DNA of 64,000 bases from Nitrobacter sp. Nb-311A (GTDB lineage Bacteria > Pseudomonadota > Alphaproteobacteria > Rhizobiales > Xanthobacteraceae). The notes under the pieces were generated by a model. The model was not told the DNA's origin and ran no database searches. It saw only the letters and a list, made by a program, of their open reading frames with translations. Where the stretch lies: the NCBI RefSeq assembly GCF_000152905.1, contig NZ_CH672420.1, positions 1 to 64,000 of the forward strand, written 5' to 3'. The translations under genes were made by a program, and so were the position numbers. Shown piece after piece: positions 24,093 to 35,024 of this stretch (its first letter is position 1; each line of letters starts with the position of its first letter).

Positions 24093-26774
24093 TCATTCCG
24101 CGGCGAGTTCCATCGGGGCGACCCGCGGTAAAATGATCCTTATCCGCGTGCCCTGCCCGGTATCAGAATCAAGCTCGAGACGCCCTCCCAGGCGGTTCGT
24201 CACGATGTTGAAGACGATGTGCAAACCAAGACCGGTGCCGCCTTGATCACGCCGCGTCGTGAAGAACGGATCGAATGCCTTGCGCCGCACGTCCAGGCTC
24301 ATGCCGCAGCCGTTGTCGGAGAACAAAATCTCGACATTGTCCGCGCCAAGTCCCCTCACGTTGATATCGACCGCCCCGCCCTTGCCGTCCGGAAAGGCGT
24401 GCGCCACCGAATTAAGGAAAAGGTTGGTCAGCACCTGACCGTAAGGTCCTGGATAGCTGCTCATCGTGAGATCCGGCTCGCAATCGACCGTCAGCGTCAC
24501 ATTGTGCTTGCGCAGACCGGGGCGCAGACTCATCACGACCTGTTCGGTGAGTTCGCCGAGATCGAAAGTTCGCTTGTCCGAATAGTTGCGGTCAGCGGCA
24601 ACCTGCTTGAACGACTGAATCAGTTCGGCAGCGCGATTGAGGTTTGCAACAAGTTGAGACGCAGCATTACGATTGGCCGCGATGAAATCGCTGAGGCTTG
24701 AGCGCCGCAACTGACCACGCTCGACCTCCTCGGCGAACAGGGCAATTTTGCGTTCCAGCGAAGAGGCCACCGTCAGGCTGATGCCGACCGGATTGTTGAC
24801 CTCGTGAGCAACGCCCGCCACCAGACGACCGAGCGCCGCAAGTTTTTCCGCCTCGATCAGCGAGTTCTGTGTTTCGCGCAGATTACGCAGCGCCGCCTCG
24901 GCCGCGTCCTTAGCGCGTCGCATCTCCTGTTCGCTTCGCTTGCGGTCGCCGATATCGAGCGCGACCGTCACGATGTTCTCGACGTGGCCGTCGGCGCTGA
25001 GGATCGGCAGCTTGTTGACCAGCCATTGCCGCATCTCGCCCGACGCATCCTTATACTCTTCTTCGTAGAAGCCAAGTTCCTTACCACTTTCAAGGACCCG
25101 CCTGTCGGTTTCATCCGTCTTCGCCGCATCGTGACGCGACATGACCTCGTTCGCCGTCAGTCCGATCGCGTCCGCGGGTTCGATCCCGAAGATGCCCGCC
25201 ATGTAGCGATTCATCAGCACGTAACGCAGTTCGGCATTCTTGACGTTGATCACCGCGGGCACGGTGTCGATCACCAGTTGCAGCAGGCGCCGTCCTTCGG
25301 CAATCGTCTCTTCAGCTCTCCGCTGATCTGTGATGTCGCGAACCACGCCTTCATAACGGACAATGCGGCCGTTCTCGTCGCGTATCGCGGTGGCGCTATC
25401 GGAGAGCCAGAGGATGTCGCCATTGCTCTGACGCACCTGGTATTCGAACCCGCGGACGGTTCCGTCGCGCTCCATTCGTAACTGATATTTGGCGCGCGCA
25501 TCGGCATCGACGTAAACCGTCTGCGCGCTGTCACCGATGCCACGGATGAGATCGTCGGGGGTATCATATCCCATTATCCGCGCCAGCGCCGGATTGGCAT
25601 CGAGCAGCTGACCGGCCGGCGTCGTAACATAAATTCCGTCGACCGAACCTTCGAAGAGCTTACGATAGCTCTCCTCGGCGAGGCGTTGCTCGGCAAGCGC
25701 TCGAACGGCTGCTTCACGCGCGGAGTCCGCTTCAACGAGCGTTCTGCGAAACACCTCGGCGGCCCGTGCGATATCCCCGATTTCGTTTTTGACATCGGTT
25801 GACGGGATCGATTTTTCCTTCTGGCCGCCAGCTAGCTTCCGGATCGCCCTCGCGATCGCTTTCAGCGGACGGACCGTCCGGCGGACCACGAACGCCGCCG
25901 CAAGCAACCCGATCACGATTCCAACGCTGCCAAGAACGATGCTCTGCCATTTGGTTTCAGCAAGCGTCCGGGCAAAATCGCCCGACAGCACCCGCTCACG
26001 TTCCGCGCTGAGTTCGCGCAACAGCTCCGTTACTCGCCCGATCAGCCGCCCTTCCGCGCCCAGCACATCCCTGTCGAGATTTGCTATCTTCCGCTCCCTC
26101 AAGGATATCGCAATGACGGCATTGGCGTACGCCTCAACGGCTGCGCGCACCTTGGGTTCGCCGACATGAATGGCGCGCATCTTTTCGGCTGCCTGCTCCG
26201 CGGTCGTGGGATCATGCCCAAGCAGCGCGGCAGCGACATCGCTTTGTGCACGAAACAGTGTCCTTGATGTAGACTGATCGGCGGACTGTTCGATGACGCG
26301 TTCGAGCTTCTCGCGAAGCGGCGGCAGCGTTTCGATCAGATTCGCACGGTCCGCAATCAGGTTCGCCGCCTGCTCTATCCCCTTGCGATAATTCTCCAGC
26401 CGTGGTGTGACGCCATCGATCATCTCCTGCTGTTCCGGAGCGAGCTTGATGCGCGTCTTTTTAAGCAGTTCGTTAAACGACGACGTGGCGCCCCACACTC
26501 GGCTGGATTGAGCGGTCGGATCGGTGACGTAGTCTCGCGCCGCCAGCCGCAATTCGTTCATGCGGCGGTCGAGTTCCTCGGCGAGGTCGACGACACTATC
26601 CAGCCGCTGTAATTCGGCGAAGGTATTGTCGAGATGACGCGTCGCAACGACACTGGCTGCACTGGTTATCACGATGATCGCCAGCACCAGAAAGAAGCCG
26701 CCGAAGGTAATCTGGCCGATCGACAGCGAAGACGATCGTATCCGCTTAAAAAATACTCCGAACCCAGATGGCAT
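24093..26774 (-). CDS. Hybrid membrane sensor histidine kinase with HAMP and two PAS domains
   Basis: An 893-residue sensor. Membrane span 1 at about residues 20-42 (ITFGGFFLVLAIIVITSAAS), a long helical periplasmic region to about 270, span 2 (IVLGSVGIVIGLLAAAFVV), HAMP linker, PAS1 starting near 370 (LFEGSVDGIYVTTPAG), PAS2 near 500 (VIDTVPAVINVKNAELRYV), a coiled segment, then the kinase core: phosphoacceptor His in GVAHEVNNPVG (about 656), N box in TNLFLNSVAHAF and G boxes in FSDNGCGM and GGTGLGLHI. No receiver domain is attached and no response regulator is adjacent, so the partner is unknown. Ligand unknown. The gene ends beside repeat copy 3. Confidence 0.9.
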   Translation of the reverse strand: MPSGFGVFFKRIRSSSLSIGQITFGGFFLVLAIIVITSAASVVATRHLDNTFAELQRLDSVVDLAEELDRRMNELRLAARDYVTDPTAQSSRVWGATSSFNELLKKTRIKLAPEQQEMIDGVTPRLENYRKGIEQAANLIADRANLIETLPPLREKLERVIEQSADQSTSRTLFRAQSDVAAALLGHDPTTAEQAAEKMRAIHVGEPKVRAAVEAYANAVIAISLRERKIANLDRDVLGAEGRLIGRVTELLRELSAERERVLSGDFARTLAETKWQSIVLGSVGIVIGLLAAAFVVRRTVRPLKAIARAIRKLAGGQKEKSIPSTDVKNEIGDIARAAEVFRRTLVEADSAREAAVRALAEQRLAEESYRKLFEGSVDGIYVTTPAGQLLDANPALARIMGYDTPDDLIRGIGDSAQTVYVDADARAKYQLRMERDGTVRGFEYQVRQSNGDILWLSDSATAIRDENGRIVRYEGVVRDITDQRRAEETIAEGRRLLQLVIDTVPAVINVKNAELRYVLMNRYMAGIFGIEPADAIGLTANEVMSRHDAAKTDETDRRVLESGKELGFYEEEYKDASGEMRQWLVNKLPILSADGHVENIVTVALDIGDRKRSEQEMRRAKDAAEAALRNLRETQNSLIEAEKLAALGRLVAGVAHEVNNPVGISLTVASSLERKIALFAEEVERGQLRRSSLSDFIAANRNAASQLVANLNRAAELIQSFKQVAADRNYSDKRTFDLGELTEQVVMSLRPGLRKHNVTLTVDCEPDLTMSSYPGPYGQVLTNLFLNSVAHAFPDGKGGAVDINVRGLGADNVEILFSDNGCGMSLDVRRKAFDPFFTTRRDQGGTGLGLHIVFNIVTNRLGGRLELDSDTGQGTRIRIILPRVAPMELAAE

Positions 26775-26908
26775 GATGTTTGGACCGGCTTCCGATGGCC
26801 CTATATAGGACGGATCGCCGCTTCGGGGAACACAAGGATCGACCCCGCGGGGAGCATCGCTGGGTTACGGGAAAGCGTCCATTGGCCCCGGATCGCCGAT
26901 GCAGCCCC

Positions 26909-29900
26909 CTATTCCGCCGCCATCTGCCGCGGCACCGGAGGAGGACTCGCCAGGTCGCGCAGCAACTCCGCATGCCGGATCTTGGCGTCAGCCGCCGCCT
27001 GCTCCTTGACCGGACCGTAACCCCGGATGCGATCAGGCAGCGACAGCAGTTCGATCGCGGTTTCGACATTGGCCGGCGAAAGCTTGTCGAGCACAGCGGC
27101 CACATCGGTTTCGTATTGCGCTATCAGGCTTCGTTCAAGCCGGCGCTCCGCGCTATATCCGAAAACGTCGAAGGCGGTGCCGCGCAAGCCCTTCAGTTTC
27201 GCCAGCAAACTAAATACCGGCATCATCAGCGGCTTGCCATAGGACCTCTTGGCAGGCCGGCCGAGCGCGTCTTTCTTGCCGTCGAACAGTGGCGGCGCAA
27301 GATGGAAGCGGATCTTGTAGTCGCCTTCGAACTGATCGCTGACCTGCTTCCTGAAGCGGCCATCGGTATAGAGCCGAGCCACCTCGTATTCGTCCTTGTA
27401 GGCGAGTAATTTGGCGTAGTTGATCGCAACCGCGCGCGGCAGGGCATCGCCGTAGCCACCCTCCTTTGCTGCCCGCCGGACCCGGCTCACTGTCGCCCGA
27501 TATTTGTCCGCAAGCTTCGCATTCTGATATCCGGCAAGGTGAGCCGAGCGATGCACAATGATCTCGTCCAGCGACATGTCTTCAAGCGCCTTCGGCGGGG
27601 CCGCTTCATCGGTCCCTTTCATCATTGCGACCAGACGAGCCGGATCAACCACAGCAAGCCGTCCAAGCCGGAAGGCCTCGACATTCATTTTCACGGCAAC
27701 ACCGTTCACTTCGATCGCCTGCTCGATTGCGGCCGCGGTCAGCGGCAGCAAGCCCTTCTGATAGGCATAACCCATCATCATCATATTAGTGGCGATGGAA
27801 TCTCCGAGGAGAGTCTCTGCCGGTCTGGTAAAATTAAAGAAGGTGGAATCCTTGCGTAGCGCGGTTTCGAGGACGCGGCCAACCTTGGCGCTCTGGAAAT
27901 TGAAATCCCGATCAAGCACGAAACCGGCGGTCGGAATGAGATGAGTATTGATAAGACCGTAGGTACGGTTCGACTCGCAGAGCGTGATCGTTTCCTTGGC
28001 GGCCGCGACCACTTCGTCGGCAGCAATGACGAGATCGGCCGTGCCGGTGACAATGCGCGAACATGTCACCTCTGCGGGGTGCTGTGACAGCCGGACATGA
28101 CTCAAGACCGCGCCGCCCTTCTGGGCGAGACCGGACATGTCGAGGATCATGCTGGCCTTGCCCTCGATATGCGCCGCCATGCCGAGCAGCGCGCCGATGG
28201 TCAGCACGCCGGTGCCGCCTACCCCTCCGACACCAATATTGTAGGGCCGGTGCAGCGAAGGCCGCGAAACCGGTTCGGGCAGGTCGCCTATCTCGCCGAG
28301 ATCCGCCGGCGCGCGCTTTCGCAAGCGTCCGCCGTCGATCGTGACGAACGACGGGCAGAACCCTTTGAGGCAGGAGTAATCCTTGTTGCAGGACGACTGA
28401 TTGATGGTGCGCTTGCGCCCCATCTCGGTCTCCAGCGGCTCCACCGAAATGCAGTTCGATTGCACCGAACAATCGCCGCAGCCTTCGCAAACCGCGGGAT
28501 TGATAAGCACCCGGCGCGGCGGATCTTCCAAGATGCCGCGCTTGCGCCGACGCCGCTTCTCGGCGGCGCACGTCTGCACGAACACAATGGCCGAAGCTCC
28601 CTTGGTCTCGCGGCAGGTTTTCATGACCGCATCGAGGTCATCGCGATGCGCGGTCCGGGTGCCCGGCGCGATATCGGCAGCCGGATAGCTGTCCGGATTC
28701 TCCGACACCAGATAAATGTCGCGGATGCCTTCGGCGTAAAGCTGAGAGGTGATCCGCTGCGGCGACAACTCGCCGTCGATATGCTGCCCGCCGGTCATGG
28801 CAACCGCGTCATTGTAGAGAATCTTGTAGGTAATGTTCGCGCCGGAAGCGGCCGCCTGCCGGATCGCCAGACTCCCGGAATGGAAATAGGTGCCGTCGCC
28901 AAGGTTGGCGAAAATGTGCTTCTCATCGGTGAACGGCGCGGTACCGACCCAGGGCACGCCCTCGCCGCCCATATGGGTATATGTTTCAGTGTTGCGATCC
29001 ATCCATATCGCCATGAAGTGGCAGCCGATGCCGGCCATGGCGCGGCTGCCGGCTGGCACCTTGGTCGACGTGTTGTGGGGGCACCCCGAGCAGAAATACG
29101 GCACACGCGCGATCGTGGTCGCCGGCTGCATTTGCGACGCCTGGCGACCGTTGAACCAATCAGCCTTGGCGCGAAGCATTTCGGCGATTTCGGGATTAAG
29201 GTTCAAGCGCAGTAATCGCTCGGTCAGGAACGTCGCCAGGGAGGCGACGCCCAGTTCCTGCGCGAACGGCAGGAAGCGCCTGTCGTGATCGTCCATCTTT
29301 CCGATGATGCGTGGCCGTACGTCGTCGCGCCAGTTGAACAGCTCCTGCTTGACCTGGTTCTCGACGATTTCGCGGCGCTCCTCGACGATGAATATCTCCT
29401 CCAGGCCGACGGCGAATTCGCGCACGCCCTGCGGCTCCAGCGGCCATGGCATTCCGATCTTGTAAAGCCGCAAGCCAATTTTTGCCGCGACCTGTTCGGT
29501 AACACCCAGCTCACGCAACGCCTGGCGAATGTCCTCGTAGCTTTTTCCCGACGCCATGATTCCGAACCGCGCGTTCGGCGAATCCATGGTCACGCGATTG
29601 ATCTTGTTGGCGCGCGCGAACGCGACGGCGGCAAAACCCTTGTGATCCTGCAAGCGTCGGTCCTGATCGTAACGGTCGTCGGGCCAGCGCAGATTCAGTC
29701 CGCCCGGCGGCATTTCAAAATCGGGCGGAAGAATGAACTGCTTCATCTCATCGGTCAGATCAATCTCGGCTGTCGTTTCCACCGTCTCGGTGATGACTTT
29801 CATCCCGACCCAGCAGCCGGAGTAGCGCGACATCGCGATGCCGAGCAGCCCCATCTCAATCATTTCGTGGATGCTGGATGGATAGAGATACGGCATCAGC

Positions 29901-30403
29901 GCAGCGATGAACGCATGGTCGGACTGATGCGGCAGGGTCGAGGATTTGGCGCCATGATCATCGCCCGCCAGGCACAGCACGCCGCCGTTCTTCGCCGAAC
30001 CCGCAGCGTTGCCATGGCGAAACACGTCGCCGCAGCGGTCGACGCCGGGCCCCTTGCCGTACCAGAGCCCGACGACGCCGTCATAGCGCGCACCCGGCGA
30101 AAGATTGAGTTGTTGCGAACCCCAGACCGCTGTCGCGGCCAGATCCTCGTTCACGCCGGGCTGGAATTTGATGTCGTGCCGGTCGAGATGATGACGGGCC
30201 GCAAAGAGCTGCTGATCGTAGCCACCGAGGGGCGAACCGCGATAACCGGAAATGAAGCCTGCGGTGTGGAGGCCAGCGGCTCGGTCGCGGCGGATCTGCG
30301 CCATGGGCAGCCTGACCAGCGCCTGAATGCCGGTCATGAAGACGTGACCTGATCCCTGGGTGTATTTCTGATCGAGGCTGATAGGACCCTGATTGATACC
30401 CAT
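26909..30403 (-). CDS. Indolepyruvate:ferredoxin oxidoreductase (fused alpha-beta)
   Basis: A 1164-residue enzyme that oxidatively decarboxylates aryl-pyruvates (from Trp, Phe, Tyr) to acyl-CoA with ferredoxin or a related acceptor. Start at 30403 (MGINQGPISLDQKYTQG) has a clear GAAGAGGG ribosome-binding site; the open frame runs 126 codons further upstream without homology. Order: thiamine-enzyme halves (FISGYRGSPLGGYDQQL; PGVNEDLAATAVWGSQQ), the TPP-binding region (YFCSGCPHNTSTKVP, HMGGEGVPWVG), a ferredoxin-like segment (PAVCEGCGDCSVQSNC, then SCNKDYSCLKGFCPSF) and the gamma-type domain (GVGGVGGTGVLTIGALLG). Length is normal for the proteobacterial fused form. Monocistronic as far as can be seen. 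Confidence 0.95.
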   Translation of the reverse strand: MGINQGPISLDQKYTQGSGHVFMTGIQALVRLPMAQIRRDRAAGLHTAGFISGYRGSPLGGYDQQLFAARHHLDRHDIKFQPGVNEDLAATAVWGSQQLNLSPGARYDGVVGLWYGKGPGVDRCGDVFRHGNAAGSAKNGGVLCLAGDDHGAKSSTLPHQSDHAFIAALMPYLYPSSIHEMIEMGLLGIAMSRYSGCWVGMKVITETVETTAEIDLTDEMKQFILPPDFEMPPGGLNLRWPDDRYDQDRRLQDHKGFAAVAFARANKINRVTMDSPNARFGIMASGKSYEDIRQALRELGVTEQVAAKIGLRLYKIGMPWPLEPQGVREFAVGLEEIFIVEERREIVENQVKQELFNWRDDVRPRIIGKMDDHDRRFLPFAQELGVASLATFLTERLLRLNLNPEIAEMLRAKADWFNGRQASQMQPATTIARVPYFCSGCPHNTSTKVPAGSRAMAGIGCHFMAIWMDRNTETYTHMGGEGVPWVGTAPFTDEKHIFANLGDGTYFHSGSLAIRQAAASGANITYKILYNDAVAMTGGQHIDGELSPQRITSQLYAEGIRDIYLVSENPDSYPAADIAPGTRTAHRDDLDAVMKTCRETKGASAIVFVQTCAAEKRRRRKRGILEDPPRRVLINPAVCEGCGDCSVQSNCISVEPLETEMGRKRTINQSSCNKDYSCLKGFCPSFVTIDGGRLRKRAPADLGEIGDLPEPVSRPSLHRPYNIGVGGVGGTGVLTIGALLGMAAHIEGKASMILDMSGLAQKGGAVLSHVRLSQHPAEVTCSRIVTGTADLVIAADEVVAAAKETITLCESNRTYGLINTHLIPTAGFVLDRDFNFQSAKVGRVLETALRKDSTFFNFTRPAETLLGDSIATNMMMMGYAYQKGLLPLTAAAIEQAIEVNGVAVKMNVEAFRLGRLAVVDPARLVAMMKGTDEAAPPKALEDMSLDEIIVHRSAHLAGYQNAKLADKYRATVSRVRRAAKEGGYGDALPRAVAINYAKLLAYKDEYEVARLYTDGRFRKQVSDQFEGDYKIRFHLAPPLFDGKKDALGRPAKRSYGKPLMMPVFSLLAKLKGLRGTAFDVFGYSAERRLERSLIAQYETDVAAVLDKLSPANVETAIELLSLPDRIRGYGPVKEQAAADAKIRHAELLRDLASPPPVPRQMAAE

Positions 30404-30893
30404 TGCGCCCTCTTCGTGCTTGGCCGCCCTCTTAAAGTAGTGATGCAAATCCTCCAGAACCAGTCTCGTCGCCTCATGAACCAAGTACATTAAAAAATCA
30501 GGTCGCTGGGAATTAGCCTCTCTACTGAGCGTAATTTCGTTACGATAAATTGCGCGGCGATTTCGGCTTGTGTCGTTGCAAGCCTGTCTTGGGAAACGAC
30601 GTGTTATGCTAGGTAGAAGTTCGACTGAAACCCGCCGCACTCTCCGGACCTCCGGGTCCAGCGCGCGGTTAGGCATGACAAAATCAGCCGCCCGCCCACG
30701 CCGTGCGCGCCAATGCACCGAAGACACTGAGACGCCGCCCGCCGTAAAATCAGCGCTTCGGTAACGCCGAGACCCGCTCAACTTTTCAGCGAATTGACCC
30801 GGTTTGCCAGATTGTGGACAGAGTCATGGCCGACTTTCCCACGGCGAGTCGCTAAAGTCGCCGCGATGTCGCGGCCGAACCAGAGGACGATTA
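30404..30893. other. Intergenic, no gene seen
   Basis: Divergent region between the oxidoreductase (minus) and the small GCG-CRPN-type gene (plus). It should hold both promoters. The open frame extending from the oxidoreductase has no conserved content. Confidence 0.4.
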
Positions 30894-31154
30894 ATGAAAT
30901 CGATTTTTGCAGCAGCCCTTCTAGTTGCCACCGTCTCGACCTTCGGTATCGCCGACGCCATGCCATTGGCGCCGCCAGCCTCTGGAGCGAATGCGGATGT
31001 CATTCAGATCACCGGCGGCTGCGGTCGTGGCTTCCATCGCGGCCCATATGGCCGCTGCCGCGCGAACCGTGGTGCGCCTCCGGTTGTGGTTCGCCCGGGT
31101 CGTCGGTGCCGTTACTGGGGCCCTGGCCGACGCGTCTGCCGCACCTGGTGGTGA
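30894..31154 (+). CDS. Small secreted GCG-CRPN-type protein
   Basis: An 86-residue exported protein of unknown function. Signal peptide MKSIFAAALLVATVSTFGIADA, then the short motif GGCGRGFHRGPYGRCRANRG, which matches the Gly-Cys-Gly ... Cys-Arg-Pro-Asn pattern of a family of small secreted proteins (here Ala replaces Pro), and a C-terminal RCRYWGPGRRVCRTWW. Four Cys residues in the mature part could form two disulfides. The ATG at 30894 follows GAGGACG. An intrinsic terminator lies 54 bases after the stop, so this is a one-gene unit. Confidence 0.75.
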   Translation: MKSIFAAALLVATVSTFGIADAMPLAPPASGANADVIQITGGCGRGFHRGPYGRCRANRGAPPVVVRPGRRCRYWGPGRRVCRTWW

Positions 31155-31207
31155 GCGAGGCATAAGAATCCCACATTCAGCGGATTCGTGTTCCATATTT
31201 GCGCAGA

Positions 31208-31233
31208 GGGCGGGATTGATCCCGCCCTTTTTT
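31208..31233 (+). terminator. Rho-independent terminator
   Basis: GGGCGGGA (31208-31215) pairs with TCCCGCCC (31220-31227), four-base loop TTGA, followed by six T residues. It ends the small secreted-protein gene. Confidence 0.9.
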
Positions 31234-31418
31234 ATTTCAATCTTTTGGGAGCGTCTTAACGGCAGCGCTCACAACCGCATCGAACTCGGGGCTACCGGCC
31301 TGACGTTTCGGTGCATCGACTTTCTGCCTTCGCGGTTTGATGTTTCTGCGGCTTTATCGCTTGCTGTGGCCAGTTTACGAGCGACCTCCATCGGTCGTAT
31401 GCATGCCCGGATGCAAGA

Positions 31419-31444
31419 AGACCCGCGGCTCGCGCCGCGGGTCT
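31419..31444 (-). terminator. Terminator hairpin downstream of hppA
   Basis: AGACCCGCGGC (31419-31429) and GCCGCGGGTCT (31434-31444) form a perfect 11-bp stem with loop TCGC, 24 bases after the hppA stop. The minus-strand tail (TCTTCTTGC) is moderately T-rich; the plus-strand tail is CTCTTT, so it could act in both directions. Confidence 0.65.
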
Positions 31445-31468
31445 CTCTTTGAATCGCATCGTGATGGC

Positions 31469-33589
31469 TCAGCGCGCCAGGACCGCCAGCAGCAACAACG
31501 CCACGATATTGGTGATCTTGATCATCGGATTGACCGCCGGGCCAGCCGTATCCTTGTAGGGATCGCCTACCGTGTCGCCGGTGACCGCCGATTTGTGGGC
31601 GTCGGAGCCCTTTCCGCCATGATTGCCATCCTCGATATACTTCTTGGCATTGTCCCATGCGCCGCCGCCCGAGGTCATCGATATCGCAACGAACAGGCCC
31701 GTCACGATCACGCCAAGCAGCATGGCGCCTACTGCTGAGAATGCGGCGGATTTGCCGGCAGCACCGCCGCCGGCGATCGTGTAGATCAGGAAGTAGACAA
31801 TGATCGGCGACAACACCGGTAATAGCGACGGAATGATCATTTCCTTGATCGCCGCTTTCGTCAGCAGGTCCACCGCCTTGCCGTAGTCGGGCTTATCGGT
31901 GCCTTGCATAATCCCCGGCTTCTCCCGGAACTGACGACGCACCTCCTCGACGATCGCGCCCGCCGCACGTCCCACCGCAGTCATGCCCATCGCGCCGAAC
32001 AGATAAGGCAGCAAACCGCCGAACAGCAAGCCGACCACGACATAGGGATTGTTCAGCGAGAAATCCGGGTTGACGCCCTGGAAGTAAGGGTGTTGCGCGG
32101 CGTCGCTGATGAAGAACTTGAGGTCCTGGTTATAGGCCGCGAACAGCACCAGCGCGCCCAGACCGGCCGAGCCGATCGCATAGCCCTTGGTGACGGCCTT
32201 TGTGGTGTTGCCAACCGCATCCAGCGCGTCGGTTGACTTGCGCACTTCCTTCGGAAGACCGGCCATTTCGGCGATGCCGCCGGCGTTGTCGGTCACCGGA
32301 CCGAAAGCATCGAGCGCAACAACCATGCCGGCCAGCGCCAGCATGGTGGTGGTGGCGATCGCGATGCCGAACAGGCCGGCAAGGCTATAGGTTACCAATA
32401 TGCCCGCAATGATGACAATCGCCGGAAGCGCCGTGGCTTCCATCGAAATCGCGAGGCCCTGAATAACATTGGTGCCGTGCCCGGTCACCGAGGCCAAGGC
32501 GATCGACTTCACCGGACGATAGTCGGTGCCGGTGTAGTATTCGGTAATCCAGATGATCAGACCGGTGACGACCAGACCGGCAACGCCGCACGCGAACAGC
32601 GCAAGTCCGGTATAGCGGACGCCCTCCAGCGGACCGAAGCCGACCAGCCAATAAATGGCGGCGCCGACGCCGATCAGCGACAGGACGCCGGTGGTGATCA
32701 GGCCTTTGTACAGCGCACCCATGATCGACTCGCTAGTACCGAGTTTGACGAAAAACGTACCGACGATCGAGGTGATGATGCAAATGCCGCCGATGGCGAG
32801 CGGCAGCGTCATCATATTTACCAGCAACGGCGAGGTCGCAAAAAAGATCGCGGCGAGCACCATGGTGGCGACCGCGGTCACTGCGTAAGTTTCGAACAGG
32901 TCGGCGGCCATGCCCGCGCAGTCGCCGACGTTGTCGCCGACGTTGTCGGCAATCGTCGCCGGGTTGCGCGGATCGTCTTCCGGAATGCCGGCTTCCACTT
33001 TGCCGACGAGATCGCCGCCGACGTCGGCGCCTTTGGTGAAGATGCCGCCGCCGAGACGGGCGAAAATTGAAATCAGCGATGCGCCGAAGCCGAGCGCAAC
33101 CATCGCATCGACAACCGTGCGGCTGTTCGCGGCGTAACCACTAAAGTGTGTCAGATAGGCGAAATAGATCGTCACACCGAGCAGCGCCAGACCGGCAACC
33201 AGCATCCCCGTGATCGCGCCCGCCTTGAAGGCGAGTTCAAGTCCGCCGGCCAGCGACTTGGTAGCAGCCTGCGCGGTTCGAACGTTGGCCCGGACCGAGA
33301 CGTTCATACCGATGAAACCGGCTGCACCGGACAGGATCGCGCCGATGGCGAAACCGACTGCCACGAGCACCCCAAGGAAGTAGGCAAGCAGTCCGAAGAT
33401 CACGATGCCGACTATTCCGATCGTCGTGTACTGTCGGCGCAGATAGGCTTGCGCACCCTCGCGCACGGCCGCGGCGATTTCCTGCATCCGCGGATTTCCC
33501 GCATCAGCTCCCAATACGGACGAAGTCGCCCAGATGGCATAAACGATCGAGAGCGCTCCGCAGAGCACAATCACCCATAGTGCTGTCAT
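31469..33589 (-). CDS. hppA: K+-insensitive membrane proton-pumping pyrophosphatase
   Basis: A 706-residue integral membrane enzyme that pumps protons with energy from pyrophosphate hydrolysis. About 16 membrane segments. Substrate/metal motifs: [18 protein letters not shown], then [19 protein letters not shown], and near the C-terminus [15 protein letters not shown]. The segment [10 protein letters not shown] has Lys where potassium-dependent enzymes have Ala and Thr where they have Gly, marking the potassium-independent H+ pump. ATG at 33589. It stands alone, with a hairpin terminator after its stop. Consistent with a free-living alphaproteobacterium saving energy from biosynthetic pyrophosphate. 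Confidence 0.96.
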   Translation of the reverse strand: MTALWVIVLCGALSIVYAIWATSSVLGADAGNPRMQEIAAAVREGAQAYLRRQYTTIGIVGIVIFGLLAYFLGVLVAVGFAIGAILSGAAGFIGMNVSVRANVRTAQAATKSLAGGLELAFKAGAITGMLVAGLALLGVTIYFAYLTHFSGYAANSRTVVDAMVALGFGASLISIFARLGGGIFTKGADVGGDLVGKVEAGIPEDDPRNPATIADNVGDNVGDCAGMAADLFETYAVTAVATMVLAAIFFATSPLLVNMMTLPLAIGGICIITSIVGTFFVKLGTSESIMGALYKGLITTGVLSLIGVGAAIYWLVGFGPLEGVRYTGLALFACGVAGLVVTGLIIWITEYYTGTDYRPVKSIALASVTGHGTNVIQGLAISMEATALPAIVIIAGILVTYSLAGLFGIAIATTTMLALAGMVVALDAFGPVTDNAGGIAEMAGLPKEVRKSTDALDAVGNTTKAVTKGYAIGSAGLGALVLFAAYNQDLKFFISDAAQHPYFQGVNPDFSLNNPYVVVGLLFGGLLPYLFGAMGMTAVGRAAGAIVEEVRRQFREKPGIMQGTDKPDYGKAVDLLTKAAIKEMIIPSLLPVLSPIIVYFLIYTIAGGGAAGKSAAFSAVGAMLLGVIVTGLFVAISMTSGGGAWDNAKKYIEDGNHGGKGSDAHKSAVTGDTVGDPYKDTAGPAVNPMIKITNIVALLLLAVLAR

Positions 33590-33836
33590 TGAATTTGCCT
33601 CAGAATTCCGGAAGTTGCCCCGACAATGCCGCGAGCCCGCGAACGGTCGTAGTTAAGGGAAGTCCGCTTTGTCGCAAGGCGACGTCAAATCGGCGGGACC
33701 ATGCCAAAATCGAACCCCCTGCGCAACGTCGGCTTATGGCTAAACGACCGAATTTTCGTCAGGAATTGCAATAAAATGGCAAGACTTGCGGAAGACTCCA
33801 AGCGCCGGACGGGGTAAGCCGGACGACCGCGGAGGC

Positions 33837-35024
33837 TTAAGTCAGCCACCGCCTGATGCGGGCGACCGCGTCGTGCATCTCAACGCTCGAACGGGCGTAG
33901 GAGAATCGCAAGAATGAGCGGCCGCGCACCGGATCGAAATCGACGCCGGGGGTCGCGGCAACGTGCGCCTGCTCAAGCATCTTGCGCGCGAAATCATGGC
34001 TGTCCGTCGTGAACTTTGAAACGTCTGCATAGAGGTAGAACGCGCCATCCGCGGGCAGGAATTCGCTCAAGCCGGCCTGCGGCAGACCTGCAATCAGGAT
34101 CTGACGATTTTCCTCATAGCCGCGCTTTACGATCTCCATCTCGTCGCGACCTGCAAAGGCTGCCTCGGCGGCGATTTGTGACAGCGTCGGCACCGAAATC
34201 GACAGGTTCTGCTGCAACCGCTCGATCGGCCGCGTCAGTTCTTCAGGAACCACCATCCAGCCGACGCGCCAGCCGGTCATGCAGAAATATTTCGAGAACG
34301 AGTTTATCACCACGGCGCGAGGCGCAAGCTCTGCGGCGGTTACGGCGGGAAACGCATAGTCGAGACCGTGATAGATCTCATCGGAAATAAAGCGGATGCC
34401 TTCGCTTTCGGCGGCCGCCATCAAATGCGCCAGCGCCCCGCGCGACATCATCGTACCCGTGGGATTAGCCGGGCTTGCGACCAGCACGCCTTTCAACGGC
34501 GCCTTGCGGTGCGCCGACAGCAGCGCGTCGCCGGTCAGGGCATGGCGGGTTTCGCTTGATGTCTCGATCAGCACCGGCTCGCAGCCCAGTGCAGTCAGAA
34601 TGTGCCGGTACGGCGGATAGCCCGGCACCGTCACTGCCACGCGGTCGCCGGGCTCGAACATCGAAAGAAACGCGAGAATGAAGCCGCCCGATGATCCCGT
34701 CGTCACGACGATACGCTCCGGGCCAACCTTGCAGCCGTAAACCTCGCGGTAGTGTCGCGCGATCCGTTCTCGCAGCGAGGAGATACCGAGCGCGGGCGTG
34801 TAATCGATTCGGCCGCGTTCCAGCGCGGCACGGGCGGCGTTCAGCGCGATACGAGGCGCCGGCGCCGAGGGTTGCCCGACCTCCATGTGAATGACGTGTC
34901 CGCCCCCGGCCTCGATCCGCGCCGCCGCCGCCATGACGTCCATGACCATGAAGGGTGGAACCTGGCTGCGGCTAGATGCCGCCAACACGCCGGCGGCCCG
35001 CTGTCTCGATGTCGCATCGACCAT
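33837..35024 (-). CDS. PLP-dependent class I/II aminotransferase
   Basis: A 395-residue fold-type I aminotransferase, likely acting on aspartate or aromatic/branched amino acids. The PLP lysine is in SFSKYFCMTGWRVGW (about residue 243); upstream are VTTGSSGGFILAF (phosphate-binding), SPANPTGTM (the Asn ligand) and SDEIYHGLDY (the Asp-x-x-Tyr pair); the substrate-carboxylate Arg lies in FLRFSYARS. The specificity cannot be fixed by eye. ATG at 35024. It is divergent from the M48 peptidase gene and on the same strand as hppA, 247 bases upstream of it. Confidence 0.9.
   Translation of the reverse strand: MVDATSRQRAAGVLAASSRSQVPPFMVMDVMAAAARIEAGGGHVIHMEVGQPSAPAPRIALNAARAALERGRIDYTPALGISSLRERIARHYREVYGCKVGPERIVVTTGSSGGFILAFLSMFEPGDRVAVTVPGYPPYRHILTALGCEPVLIETSSETRHALTGDALLSAHRKAPLKGVLVASPANPTGTMMSRGALAHLMAAAESEGIRFISDEIYHGLDYAFPAVTAAELAPRAVVINSFSKYFCMTGWRVGWMVVPEELTRPIERLQQNLSISVPTLSQIAAEAAFAGRDEMEIVKRGYEENRQILIAGLPQAGLSEFLPADGAFYLYADVSKFTTDSHDFARKMLEQAHVAATPGVDFDPVRGRSFLRFSYARSSVEMHDAVARIRRWLT

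Noticed and set aside
28097-29215. 372-codon plus-strand ORF within the oxidoreductase
   Set aside because: Antisense shadow of a well-defined 1164-residue enzyme.
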